From the NCBI GenBank assembly GCA_035528415.1, contig DATKYQ010000044.1:6749-70748 (forward strand): DNA of 64,000 nucleotides. Direction: 5' to 3'. Positions 25,401-34,600 of this stretch are shown piece by piece; positions within the stretch are counted from its first letter, which is position 1, and each line of letters begins with the position of its first letter. Both the position numbers and the translations under genes were made by a program. Below the pieces are notes generated by a model that saw only the letters and a list, made by a program, of their open reading frames with translations, made no database searches and was not told the origin of the DNA. The stretch is from DATKYQ01 sp035528415 (GTDB lineage Bacteria > Myxococcota > B64-G9).

Positions 25401-27370
25401 CACTGTCCCGCCGAACAGTAATCGTTCTCGGTACAGGCGTTGCCGTCGTCGCAGGAGTTAGTGTCGTTGGCAGTATGCACGCAACCTTGGCCGGTGACGC
25501 AACTGTCGTCGGTGCAGTCTTCTCCGTCGTCACAATCGGGTGCCCCGCTTCCCGGCTGGCAGTTGCCGCCCGAGCAGTAGTCCCCACCGGTACAGTCGTC
25601 GCCGTCGCTGCAGGAATTACTGTCATCGGGCGTGTTTTGGCAGCCCGATCCCGCAAGGCAACTGTCGTCGGTGCAATCCTGGCCGTCATCGCAGTCGAGG
25701 GCTCCGGCGCCCGGCTGACAGTTTCCACCCGAGCACTGGTCGCCCAGCGTACACGGGTTACCGTCGTCGCAGAAGAGGCTGTTGTTGGCGTGCTGGCAGC
25801 CTTGTTGGGCATCGCAGCTGTCGTCGGTGCAGTCATTGCCGTCGTCGCAGTCGAGCGTGGTACCCGCCTGGCACTGGGATCCCGTGCAACTTTCGCTGCC
25901 GTTGCAGACGTCGCCGTCGTCACAATCCGGGTTGCTGTTACAGATCTGGCAGCCGGGATCGGCCGCGTCCAGCAGCCCGTCGCAGTCGTTATCGATGCTG
26001 TCTGTGCAGCTACCCGCGTTCGAGGTTCCCTCGAAGACGCCCTTGTTGATCTGGGCGGCGCTGGCCGCCGTGCAGCCGGGCACCGCCTCGGTTCCCGCGT
26101 CGCAGCAGTCATCGCCGCCGAAACATCCATCGGCGAAGACACCGTCGCCGTCGGCATCCAGCGGGGCTCCCAGGCAAGATCCGCCTGCGCAAGAATCGTT
26201 CATGGTGCAGGCGTCGTTGTCGTTGCAGGCCGCTGTATTGAACTGGTGGGAACATCCCTGCACAGGATCGCAGCTGTCGTCTGTGCAAACATCTCCGTCG
26301 TCGCAGTCGAAGGCGCTCGCTCCCGGCTGGCAGGCGCCGCCTGCGCAGTGGTCGCCGTCGGTGCATGGGTTGCCGTCATCGCAGGCCGCCAGGTTGTTGT
26401 TGTGGATGCAGCCCAGGGCCGAGTCGCATGAGTCGTCGGTACAAACCCGGCTGTCGTCACAATCGCGAGCCGAGCCCGACAGGCAAGCGCTGTTGGCACA
26501 ACTGTCGCCCACGGTGCAGGCGTCGCCATCTTCACAGGGATCGCTGTTGTCGTTATGAACGCAGCCGGTCTGTTCGTTGCACAGATCTGTGGTGCACACG
26601 TTTGCGTCGTCGCAATCGAGTGCCGCTCCGCCTGTGCACATGCCGTGGTCACACTTGTCCCCCTCCGTGCAGGCGCTGCCGTCGTCACAGGGCGCCATGT
26701 TGTACGAGTGCAGGCATCCAAGCGCGTCGTCGCAGCGATCTTCTGTGCAGATGTTGTTGTCGTCGCAATCGCGATCTGAATCACCGACACATACGCCGTT
26801 CGAGCAATGATCGTTTGTCGAACAGGCCTGGCCGTCGTCACAGGAAAGGTTGTTGTTTGTAAAAACACAGCCGCTGGCCGAATCGCAGCTGTCATCGGTA
26901 CAGACGTTGGCGTCATCGCAGGTGACCTGGCCGCCGCCTGCGCACTGGCTTTCGGCGCAATGTTCGCCCGCGGTACAGGCGTCGCCGTCATCACAAGTCG
27001 CGTTGTTTGGCGGGTGCACACAACCCTGGATGTCGTCACAGCTGTCTTCGGTACAGGGGTTGTCGTCGTCGCAATCCATGGTCGTCTCGCCTACGCAGAC
27101 GCCGTTATTGCAGCGATCGTTCACCGAGCACTGCTGGCCGTCGTCGCAGGCAGCCAGGTTGTTGTTGTGGGTGCACTTGCCGAAGTCGCAGAAGTCGTCG
27201 GTGCAGGGATTGTCGTCGTTGCAATCAGCGTTGATGCTGCACTCGACCTGTCCACCGTCGCCGTCGCCCTGGCCGCCGTCAGCGGGAGGGTTGGTGCCGT
27301 TCGAACAGCCGGCCAGCACCAAAAACGCTGTCAGGCCACAAAGCCAGAGGCTGGTTCTTATCGTTTTCAT
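22421..27370 (-). CDS. Giant cysteine-rich lipoprotein with C-terminal matrixin-type metalloprotease domain
   Basis: 1649 residues. The leader MKTIRTSLWLCGLTAFLVLAGC is a lipoprotein signal. Residues 40-790 consist of tandem cysteine-rich units of the form CDDGxxCTxxDxCxxGxC, with Asp-rich MopE-type metal-binding stretches (DADGDGVFADGC near 410, GGDDCDDNDPNSHPGAPEIC near 740). Beta-sandwich domains follow, including two with CARDB-like spacing around residues 960-1390. The C-terminal 190 residues form a matrixin-like domain with zinc motif HEEGHLLGLDH near residue 1603 and a following MYYAIGPC Met-turn. The glutamate needed for catalysis is present. An anchored surface protease is inferred. 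It is translationally coupled (ATGA) to a small upstream gene. Long open frames on the opposite strand arise from repeat codon bias. Confidence 0.88.
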   Translation of the reverse strand: MKTIRTSLWLCGLTAFLVLAGCSNGTNPPADGGQGDGDGGQVECSINADCNDDNPCTDDFCDFGKCTHNNNLAACDDGQQCSVNDRCNNGVCVGETTMDCDDDNPCTEDSCDDIQGCVHPPNNATCDDGDACTAGEHCAESQCAGGGQVTCDDANVCTDDSCDSASGCVFTNNNLSCDDGQACSTNDHCSNGVCVGDSDRDCDDNNICTEDRCDDALGCLHSYNMAPCDDGSACTEGDKCDHGMCTGGAALDCDDANVCTTDLCNEQTGCVHNDNSDPCEDGDACTVGDSCANSACLSGSARDCDDSRVCTDDSCDSALGCIHNNNLAACDDGNPCTDGDHCAGGACQPGASAFDCDDGDVCTDDSCDPVQGCSHQFNTAACNDNDACTMNDSCAGGSCLGAPLDADGDGVFADGCFGGDDCCDAGTEAVPGCTAASAAQINKGVFEGTSNAGSCTDSIDNDCDGLLDAADPGCQICNSNPDCDDGDVCNGSESCTGSQCQAGTTLDCDDGNDCTDDSCDAQQGCQHANNSLFCDDGNPCTLGDQCSGGNCQPGAGALDCDDGQDCTDDSCLAGSGCQNTPDDSNSCSDGDDCTGGDYCSGGNCQPGSGAPDCDDGEDCTDDSCVTGQGCVHTANDTNSCDDGNACTENDYCSAGQCRGTSIACQDGNPCTADGQCDPQSGCVFPPDDGANCVHADPCMINDHCSNGFCVGDPQDVDLDTYGDQACGGDDCDDNDPNSHPGAPEICGDSKDNNCNYLTDEGCSGCSAVDPAAELVIDNDTFGGAYMIDTDDEALNAFFVESSSYNVIQVKAAFYDFNCDSGGDQGQYSVHIYADDAGAVGQELAASATQAVGRQGGCDPESDPQDIAWATFVLPAPVSFTNGQLFWVAVHSHEQETDDQGNGDAFLPIFCPPALIPYMGGFLHDATDGQYYQANGNWQIRVEGCGDGPWLELQSHSSTPAIAQPGSAVTLSASLHNRGFAAASGVNGVLSCEKPEMAITADSTSFGNIAIDGVAAGSPNFSVLPDAVAFGIYGMSLASSDGANSWGHAFGLYVQGSGCSQDNHALAADNDTATYVMPLAAGDMFGNYFAVDSTSFNMTGVEVQFYKTVASPASRNFRVKVYTYLAGAPDQLISTSGWESVSGPGNNTPISHVFNLPTALTFKQGNTFFALVESQSDLSSLEYFAVLADDGNNPSWSNGVLWDQSGSSWTAQGISAMLRPHGCQATELNYDSHTSTPASPAPGDSVNLNITLKNDGAEDATNVTATISSTDADVTVVAGHDSGSYGTIAAGQTKAASGYQVQISSGADAYQYMLDLDITDGVNHWTDSLPLRLAGGVVDLTFSEFTTALAGNDIHYHFVVTNQGNVDCVNPFRLDLYIDLENPPTASQDGNWNQSYDELAMGDSIPVDLVLSDADPGEYSAYVQCDTMQAVAESNEGNNIDGPSSQTVGTTDVFELLNPARKWFPQDMPVEFRFVNGNSQAGLTQAEARGAVSNGFQHWQDVATATITFQETASTSSGGFASWDGHNTMTFGDPDGDLGTGTLGATIIAYTNGQSMVTNGITFYRITDSDIVFNDGVPFGTNAEAAASSCWSSQLTDIEGVATHEEGHLLGLDHPNVQDATMYYAIGPCDPSRVTLATSDINGVTFIYPQ

Positions 27371-27921
27371 CGCGCACCTCCCGCCCGCTTGACTATCTCC
27401 CTGACGGCCGCAAGCGTCCGCGTGTCATCGAGTGGAAAATCCAGGCCGGCCTGCCTGATCATCACCCCGGGGCCGGGTTTGGGCCTGTAAAGGACCTCCT
27501 TGCCGGTGTGGGGATCCTTGACCACGCTGAATTTGCCGAGATACAGCCCGAGGGTGTTGTAGCCGTCTCCGTCCTTGCGCGGCTCGAGAAATACGAGAAC
27601 GCGTTCTCCAGGTTCGAACTGCGGGGCGCCCGGCAGCTCGGCCACCCTGTCTGCCAACTTCCCGCCAATGGTCTTGATTGTCACGGTGCCCGTGTCACGG
27701 GCCCCCTTGAGAATCTCGCTCGGCGTAACCAGCACGCGCGTGTAGATCTTGGTCTTCTCGGCATTCAACTCCGCCTTGACCTGGTTCACCTCGCCGACCA
27801 CAACAAGCGGCGCCAGCCTGGCCAGATCCTCGATGCGCAACGGCTCGAGAACGGTGGCCCGGGCACCCAGCGGTATCAGGATCACCGCAAACAATCCCGC
27901 CAACAAGAATTTCGACTTCAT
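27367..27921 (-). CDS. Secreted protein co-encoded with matrixin lipoprotein
   Basis: 184 residues from the ATG preceded by GGAGGAG; an in-frame extension upstream crosses an AT-rich promoter-like region and is not used. The signal peptide is MKSKFLLAGLFAVILIPLGA. The mature domain (LAPLVVVGEVNQVKAELNAEKTK, then RVLVTPSEILKGARDTGTVT, then FEPGERVLVFLEPRKDGDG) is a small OB-like beta-barrel module. I know it as a recurring secreted domain next to matrixin-type proteases, but I cannot name its family. The stop overlaps the protease start by four bases, so the pair is co-translated. It may act as an inhibitor, chaperone or co-anchored partner of the protease. Confidence 0.72.
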   Translation of the reverse strand: MKSKFLLAGLFAVILIPLGARATVLEPLRIEDLARLAPLVVVGEVNQVKAELNAEKTKIYTRVLVTPSEILKGARDTGTVTIKTIGGKLADRVAELPGAPQFEPGERVLVFLEPRKDGDGYNTLGLYLGKFSVVKDPHTGKEVLYRPKPGPGVMIRQAGLDFPLDDTRTLAAVREIVKRAGGAR

Positions 27922-28095
27922 GATTACTCCTCCGGCTCTAATAAATATGTGGTAAGAAAAGTCCGCATATTCTACGGATGCTTGCGTTTTTTTCAAGGTC
28001 GAAAACAGATCTCGCCTCAAGCCCATGCTATTACTTGCAAAATCGTCCCGGCGCTGTGACACTCGCCCTGTTAACCACAGGCAATGGAGGAGCGT

Positions 28096-29424
28096 ATGCA
28101 CCTGGACGATGTATACGAAGTCAGTACACAGGGAGTCATGTTGCTTGGCGGGCACGACGTTCGCGAGCTTGTCAGGGAGTACGGCAGCCCGCTGATCGTC
28201 ATGCTCGAGGAGCGCATCCGGACAAATTGCCGCGCCTATCTCAAGCAGATCGAGTGCTACCCGCGCAGCCGGGTCTACTATGCCTCGAAGGCGTTTCTGA
28301 CAACCGGCATGTGCCGTCTGATGCAATCAGAAGAAATGGGCCTTGACGTGGCTTCCGAGGGCGAGTTGCAAACGGCGTTGGCCGCCGGGTTTCCCGCAGC
28401 CGATATACTGATGCACGGCAATGCCAAGACCACGGCCGAACTCGAGTTGGCCCTGCGCTCGAATGTGGGGCGGATAGTAATCGACAACCTCGAAGAGATA
28501 GATAGGCTATCGGAAATCGCGGCCGCTCTCGGGCGAAGGGCGCGGGTGATGATCCGGGTCACTCCCGGGGTCAGACCGTCGACCCATCGCTACGTGCAAA
28601 CCGGCCAGAGGGATTCCAAGTTCGGCTTCAACCTCGACGGCGGGGCCGCGCACCGGGCGGTCGAACGCGTGCTTGCGGCGTCCGCCCTGGAGCTGGTTGG
28701 CCTGCACTGCCATATCGGCTCGCAGATTTTCTCGGGCAAGCCATTTGCCATCGCCGCCCGCACGATGATGGAATTCTACGCCCGGGTGAAAAAGGACATG
28801 GGCGCCCCGCTCGACGAACTGGACATGGGCGGCGGGCTGGGGATTCGTTACTCGCCCGATGATTTCCCGCCTTCGGTCAAGGAGCATATAGACAACCTGT
28901 GCTCGAGCGTTCTCGAGGCCAGCCACGATCTCGGCGTCGATCCTCCGGTGTTGTGCGATGAGCCGGGTCGCTCGATCGTCGGCCGGGCGGGCGTCACACT
29001 CTACACGCTGCAGAGCACCAAGCGCATCGCCGGCATCCGCAACTACGCCTCGGTCGACGGCGGCATGACCGACAATCCCCGCTACGCTCTCTACGGAGCC
29101 CGCCACCAGGTGCTGGCCGCCGATCGCCTGGGCGACCCGGCCGACGGCCTGTGGTCGATCTCCGGTCGCTGTTGCGAGTCGGGAGACATGTTGATCCATG
29201 ACGCCAGGCTGCCCGATCTGCGCGCGGGAGACATTGTCGCGCTGATGTGCACAGGCGCCTACACCTACAGCATGGCATCCAACTACAACCGGGTGGCCCG
29301 CCCGGCGGTAGTGCTGGTCGCCCCCGGCCGCTCTGCCCTGCTGGCCAGGAGAGAATCAGCGGATGATCTGCTGCGACTCGACAGCATGCCCGCCTGGCTG
29401 GAGAACGGAGAAGGATCCGCCTGA
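28096..29424 (+). CDS. lysA: Diaminopimelate decarboxylase
   Basis: 442 residues from the ATG that has GGAGG five bases upstream; an ATG 12 bases earlier has no ribosome-binding site. The PLP-binding lysine is Lys65 in YYASKAFLTTG. Other alanine-racemase-fold landmarks are GLDVASEGELQTAL, HGNAKTTAELELAL, the ELVGLHCHIGSQIF histidine region, LDMGGGLGIRY, the substrate-binding CDEPGRSIVGRAG, and the C-terminal GRCCESGDMLIHDARLP with AYTYSMASNYN. It decarboxylates meso-diaminopimelate to L-lysine, the last step of the DAP pathway, in the cytoplasm. It overlaps the aspartokinase gene by one base (TGATG), so first and last enzymes of the pathway are coupled. Decarboxylases of related specificity are less likely because of this partner. 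Confidence 0.93.
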   Translation: MHLDDVYEVSTQGVMLLGGHDVRELVREYGSPLIVMLEERIRTNCRAYLKQIECYPRSRVYYASKAFLTTGMCRLMQSEEMGLDVASEGELQTALAAGFPAADILMHGNAKTTAELELALRSNVGRIVIDNLEEIDRLSEIAAALGRRARVMIRVTPGVRPSTHRYVQTGQRDSKFGFNLDGGAAHRAVERVLAASALELVGLHCHIGSQIFSGKPFAIAARTMMEFYARVKKDMGAPLDELDMGGGLGIRYSPDDFPPSVKEHIDNLCSSVLEASHDLGVDPPVLCDEPGRSIVGRAGVTLYTLQSTKRIAGIRNYASVDGGMTDNPRYALYGARHQVLAADRLGDPADGLWSISGRCCESGDMLIHDARLPDLRAGDIVALMCTGAYTYSMASNYNRVARPAVVLVAPGRSALLARRESADDLLRLDSMPAWLENGEGSA

Positions 29425-30785
29425 TGCCTCCCGAGATCGTCATGAAGTTCGGCGGCACCAGCCTGGGCACCGCCGACGCCATGCGCCACGCGGCCGCCCT
29501 TGTGGCAGCCGAGCCCGCGGAGCGCCTGGTGGTCTGCTCCGCTGTCGGCGGGGTGACCGATCTTCTGATCGCGGCCGGAGGCTCCGCCCAGACGGGCCTC
29601 GATACCGGGCCTTACGTTGCCGAGATCCACAGGCGCCACGACGAGATTGTCGCCAAGCTGGGACTCGATGCGGATCTTCTGGCCATGCTGAACGCTGAGT
29701 TGGCCCGTCTGATCGAGGGAGTGCAGAACCTGGGCGAGCTCACGCCGCGAGTAAGCGACATGCTCGTCTCGCTGGGCGAGCGCGCGAGTACCCGCCTTTT
29801 CGCAGCGGCGCTTACAAAGAACGGCACTGCAGCCCGCGCCTGGGACGCTTGGGAACTGGGCCTTTCCACCAATGACCGCTACGGCTGCGCCGAGACCAGC
29901 GCGGACTGCGGCGAACGCATGGCGGCCTCCATGCGCGATCTTATGCCCGGCATGGTTCACGTGGTCACCGGCTTCATCGGCCGTTCGACGGACGGCGAAA
30001 TAACGACCCTGGGCCGGGGCGGCTCGGATCTCTCCGCCGCCCTGTTCGGCGCGGCCGCCGGGGCGCGTGAGATCCAGATCTGGACAGATGTCCCAGGCAT
30101 TCTCCGGGCCGATCCGCGCCTGGTAGCGGGCGCCGGGATAGTGCCCGAAATGCTCTTCGAGGAGGCAGCCGAGTTGGCCTATTTCGGCGCCCGGGTGCTG
30201 CATCCACGCACGATTGAACCGGCCCGCCAAAAGGGCATTCCGGTTCGCGTGCTCGGAACGTTCCAGGTGGATCCCAAAACGAGCCAGGCGGCTTCAACGA
30301 GGGGAACGCTGGTACACCAGGCCGCCCCGCCCGAGCCGGTGCGCGCGATCGCCATGCGGCGCCAGGCGCGCTCGTTGCACATGCAGTCCACGCGCATGCT
30401 GGAGGCACCCGGCTTTCTGGCGCGCGTTTTCGGGATCTTCGAGCGTCACGGCATCTCGGTGGACGTGATCGCCACCAGCGAAGTCTCGGTCTCGATGACC
30501 TTCGATCGCGACAGCGGCAACCTGCCCGAAGCGCTGCGCGAGATATCCGCCTTCGCCCAGGTAGATTCCGCCCCCGAGCGCAGCATCCTGTGCCTGGTGG
30601 GAGCCGGCCTGCGCGACGACCCTTCGCTGCTGGCGCGCATCTTCTCAACCTTGGCCCGCAATAAGATCCCGGTAGAGGTGATCTCCCAGGGCGCCTCGCG
30701 AATCAACATCACCCTGGTGCTGAAACCGGCCATGGGCGAGTGTGCCATGCGTGCCCTGCACGCGGAGCTGTTCGGCGTAAAATGA
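29424..30785 (+). CDS. lysC: Aspartate kinase
   Basis: 453 residues. The N-terminal signature MKFGGTSLGTADAMRHAA is the aspartokinase ATP/aspartate site, and SLGERASTRLFAAAL and GFIGRSTDGEITTLGRGGSD are the next conserved kinase blocks. The C-terminal 150 residues hold two ACT domains (MLEAPGFLARVFGIFERHGI, then SLLARIFSTLARNKIPVEV), which normally bind lysine or threonine for feedback control. The enzyme phosphorylates L-aspartate, the committed step to lysine, threonine and methionine. It follows lysA with a one-base overlap. The length fits a monofunctional single-chain enzyme, and no homoserine dehydrogenase domain is attached. Confidence 0.94.
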   Translation: MPPEIVMKFGGTSLGTADAMRHAAALVAAEPAERLVVCSAVGGVTDLLIAAGGSAQTGLDTGPYVAEIHRRHDEIVAKLGLDADLLAMLNAELARLIEGVQNLGELTPRVSDMLVSLGERASTRLFAAALTKNGTAARAWDAWELGLSTNDRYGCAETSADCGERMAASMRDLMPGMVHVVTGFIGRSTDGEITTLGRGGSDLSAALFGAAAGAREIQIWTDVPGILRADPRLVAGAGIVPEMLFEEAAELAYFGARVLHPRTIEPARQKGIPVRVLGTFQVDPKTSQAASTRGTLVHQAAPPEPVRAIAMRRQARSLHMQSTRMLEAPGFLARVFGIFERHGISVDVIATSEVSVSMTFDRDSGNLPEALREISAFAQVDSAPERSILCLVGAGLRDDPSLLARIFSTLARNKIPVEVISQGASRINITLVLKPAMGECAMRALHAELFGVK

Positions 30786-30868
30786 AAAGAGAACTGGTCG
30801 GCGAAGGTGCCCCCGACCATGTAATCCAGCCCGACCGCGTCAGGTCCATTTGTTGGTTCGGAAAATGC

Positions 30869-31576
30869 TTAAGCGGGTGTTTCGATCTCCGCAGGCGCAG
30901 ACAGGCATGCTTTCTGATACTGATCGCGCAACATCAAACGGGTGCCCGCGTCGAGCACGGCCATGGCCGCCAGCGCAAGCAGCAAGGGCAATAGCTTCCG
31001 CCAGGCTCCCCGTCCCGTACGCAGGCCGAAGACCACAGACACGACCAGGGCGCAGGCCAGGAGGGGCAAGGTAAAGTAAAGCCCCATCCAGTCCAGGGGC
31101 GGCGTTACGATCTGCCCGGGATCGATGACGGCCTGCAAGAATATCCGTGTGTGCCGCAAGGCCGGCTGCGCCATGGCCAATGAGGCGATGGCGGCCGCGA
31201 AGAGGCCGCCAGTGAAAATTTTCGCCCGGGCGTCGTTTCGCCGCCCAGACAATACCAGCGGCAACGCTCCCAGCCAGAGGCAACCGGTCGCCAGGAAGCC
31301 CGTGAAGCGGGCGCGTTCAACCAAGAAAACCGTCAAGCGCATCAGGCCGCAATCATCGCCGGCAAGGTTCTGTCCCAGGCTCAGGCTGGCCATGAGCAGG
31401 CCGAGCCCGGCTGGTGCGATTCCCACCCAGAAGGACAGAATTGGCCGCTCGCCGGCCAAGGGGGCGAGTTTTACAACCCAGACTGCGATGCAAGCTACCC
31501 AGGCCAACAACACGGCCAGCAGGCCGAAATCCGGCATCTCGTAAAGAGCATGCAGATCCCCCCCGGTATACGCCAA
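30869..31576 (-). CDS. Polytopic membrane protein of unknown function
   Basis: 235 residues from the TTG at the 3' end of a longer open frame. About six hydrophobic segments are visible (for example FGLLAVLLAWVACIAVWVV and LYFTLPLLACALVVSVVFGL). No motif is recognisable. The frame remains open upstream for about 30 codons without an ATG, GTG or TTG, yet encodes a further hydrophobic stretch (IALFSQAAITAGAAVLLLAY). This suggests that translation begins at a rare codon near 31645, overlapping the stop of the upstream cysteine-rich gene (31642-31644). The protein is probably co-transcribed with that gene. It may act in its export or anchoring, but this is inference. Confidence 0.6.
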   Translation of the reverse strand: MAYTGGDLHALYEMPDFGLLAVLLAWVACIAVWVVKLAPLAGERPILSFWVGIAPAGLGLLMASLSLGQNLAGDDCGLMRLTVFLVERARFTGFLATGCLWLGALPLVLSGRRNDARAKIFTGGLFAAAIASLAMAQPALRHTRIFLQAVIDPGQIVTPPLDWMGLYFTLPLLACALVVSVVFGLRTGRGAWRKLLPLLLALAAMAVLDAGTRLMLRDQYQKACLSAPAEIETPA

Positions 31577-31641
31577 TAGCAGTACCGCCGCGCCGGCCGT
31601 GATCGCCGCCTGGGAGAAGAGCGCTATCGTACGAACCCGAA

Positions 31642-34600
31642 TCAGAATCCCCGGCCGCTGTTTACAAGATCTCCGCGGAACTTGGGGAACGAGCCGGCGC
31701 CGTTGAACAGCCCGGCGGCCCAGTAGTAGGAGTATATCTTGCCCTCGTGGGTGCCGACGTATACCTGTCCATAGCCGACGTCGAGCACGTTGGGTGACGA
31801 GGTTATCCAGGCCATGTCATCCGAGGAGCCGATGTAGTCGTACCACTCGAGCGTCCACTGCGGGCCATAGGCCACGATGAAGGCACCCCCGGCCCCGTCG
31901 CCGTATACAAACAGGAAGCCGCCGTCGGCGGTGATGGTGACGCTGGAGGGCGCCGGACCCATGTTGTAGTGCGAGATGGTGCTATCGGAATTTATGATGT
32001 TGAAGTTGGTATCTGATCCGCTCGAGGTGGCCATGATGACGTCGCCGCCGCCCGAGGCCGGGGCTACGGCCACCGAGCGCCCGTCTACCATCTCGGGCGT
32101 GCCCCCGGAGTCGGCCGAGATCAGCACGGGAAAGCCCGTCTGGGCCGCGCCGGTCGCCCCATTGAAGGCGTATAGGTATCCGTCGTCGCAGCCGACGTAG
32201 ACCGTGCCGTCCGATCCTATACCCGGCGAGCCGTTGCAGCCGCCCGTTGGAGTGCTGTCCGACCACACCTCTGCGCCGGTCGCGGCGTTCAGGGCTACGA
32301 CCTTGCCCGAACCGACACCGCCCACGCCGAAGACGACCAGTTCCTCTCCGCCCGATCCTATGTTACCCAGCGCGGGAGAGCTGTCGATCCAGTTCGTCTC
32401 GGCGTAGGGCACCCACTTCTGACTGCCGTCCGAGTCAAGCGCCATGAATCCTCCGCCGCGGGTGCCGAAGTAGATCGATCCGTCCGCGCCCACAGCCGGG
32501 CTGGAGCGCACCTCTATGGTGTCTGCTGCCGTCCACAGAACGGTGGGGAAAGTCGCGCCCCCGGCGGCGGTCTGGTAGGCCCTCAGGCCCGAGTCGGCCG
32601 CGCCCGCGCCGGCGCTGATGCCGACGTAGACGACCGTTCCGTCCGCCGACAGCGCCGGCGAACTCTTGTCTCCCGCGACCACGTCGAACCAGGCGTAGGA
32701 GCTGAAGTCGGGCAACACTTCATCGAAATAGTCATACGAGGGTGCAAAGACCGCTCCCGTCGCAGGATCGACCGCCGGTGTGGCATCGACTGTGGACCAG
32801 GTGTTGTACTCGGCCAGGCGCAGGCCGTAGCCCGCCCCGCCCGGCTGGCAGTAGGTACGTGTCATGAAGTCTGTCACGTTGTCGTCGGTATCCAGGTAAG
32901 TTCCGCTGTCGTTGTCGTAACGGCGCGCTAAGCAGTACATGATGTCATAGGTCGTGTCGTACTTGGCGCTGGGGGCCGGGTCGCCCTCGCCGCCCTGGGG
33001 TGTGCCCGCGCCCGTGCCCTCGTAGGCCAACCCGTCGACCACCGTCTGGCCGGCCCAGCGCACCTGTACCCCGTCGGGGCCGTTCTGCAGGTCGGCGTTG
33101 TTACTGAAAATGTCGATCAGTGACTGGTCCCAGAGCGTGGAACTCGGGGCGATCACGAAGTGTCCGCCGTCAGGCATGGTGTAGCCGCTGAGGTCGAACT
33201 CGACGTAGTCGGTTCCGCCGTTTCCATTGACGCCGACCAGCGAGTAATGATTGAGGTTCAACCCGGCCGGGCCGAAGATCTCGATGTAGGCGTAGTCGAT
33301 GTCGGGAGAGCCGTCACAGTCGTAAAGCAGCTTGCTGATAACCAGTATGGCCGGAGCCGTCGTGCTGACGCACTGGGCCTGGTGACAGACCTCTGTGCCG
33401 GCCGTGCAGCTTTGCTGGGTCTTCCACTCGAAGCAAGGATCGCTGTCGCCGTCGGCCGCGCACACCTCCACGGCGTCGTTGCCGGCATTGCATTGCAGAT
33501 CATTAGGTGTGCAGTCGTCGGTGCAGATGACCACGCAGGCGCCGTTCTGGCACTCCTCATTTCCGGCGCAGGCGTTGAAGCTGCCCAGGTCCAGGCAGGG
33601 ATCCGCATCGAGGTGGTCACACAGGCGCCAGCCGCCGGTGCCGTCGCAAACGGTTGTGCCGGCCTGGGAACACTCGTCGGAGCACGTCGAGGCACAGCTG
33701 CCGTTCGAGCACACGTAACCGCTCTGGCAGTCGGTGTCGCCACCCCACTCCAGGCAGGAGTCATTGTCCCAGTTGGCGCAGGTCTGCCAGGTGTCCGTAT
33801 CGGCGCACTGCTTCGAGCCACTGCCCGGACACTCGTCGCTGCAGTCGTCGCGGCAATCGTTGATGGCCGGATCGCAGATCCTGCCGGCTCCGCACTCGTT
33901 GACGGCGCCCCATTCGAGACACGGGTCGGCGTTCCAGTTGCCGCAGACCATGTAGCCGGAGTTGTCTCCGTCGCAAGCCTTCGAGCCGGCTGGGCCGCAC
34001 TCGTCGGAACAGTTGACAACGCATGTTGCCGTCACCTGGTCGCAAACCTCCCAGGCCTGGCAGGGCACCACCGCCAGCCAGTCGCGGCAGGAGTCGCCGT
34101 CGCCGGACTCGCCGCACTGGTGGAAACCCGTTCCGAAGCACTCCTTCTGCCCCAGGTCGCACTCGTCGACGCAGGTGTCCGAGCAGACGCCGTCTGAACA
34201 ACTCTGGCCCGAATCGCATGCAGTCGGAGTGCTCCACTCGATGCATGAATCCGAATCCCAGTCGCCGCACACCCGGTAGCCCGCGTCGCTGCCTACGTTC
34301 TGGCACATGCGGGCGCCCTGCGGATCGCATTCGTTTTTGCAGTCTTCGACGCACTGGCCGTTTACGCATTTTTCGTCCGCATTGCAGGTGTCGATTATCC
34401 CCCACTCCAGGCAGGGGTCGGAGTCGTAGTTGGCGCACAGGTCGATCTCGGTGTCGCTGTGACATTGCCGCTGTCCCTGCTGGCACTCGTCGGAGCAGGC
34501 CGTCTCGCACTGGCCGTTGGCCGCGTTGCACACTTCCCACGACTGACAATCGGTTACTGCCGACCAGTCGAGGCACAAATCGGCGTCGTGCTGACCGCAG

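Noticed and set aside
24506..26431. Long plus-strand open frame (641 codons) opposite the matrixin lipoprotein
   Set aside because: It lies antisense to the cysteine-rich repeats, whose GAC/TGC-rich codons suppress stops on the other strand. The product is a low-complexity Val/Ala string without a start site or domain.
30786..30868. GGTCGG/CCGACC hairpin after lysC as a terminator
   Set aside because: There is no T-run after the stem, so an intrinsic terminator cannot be claimed.
33160..34197. Plus-strand open frame opposite the propeller lipoprotein
   Set aside because: Antisense of cysteine-rich units with no recognisable domain.
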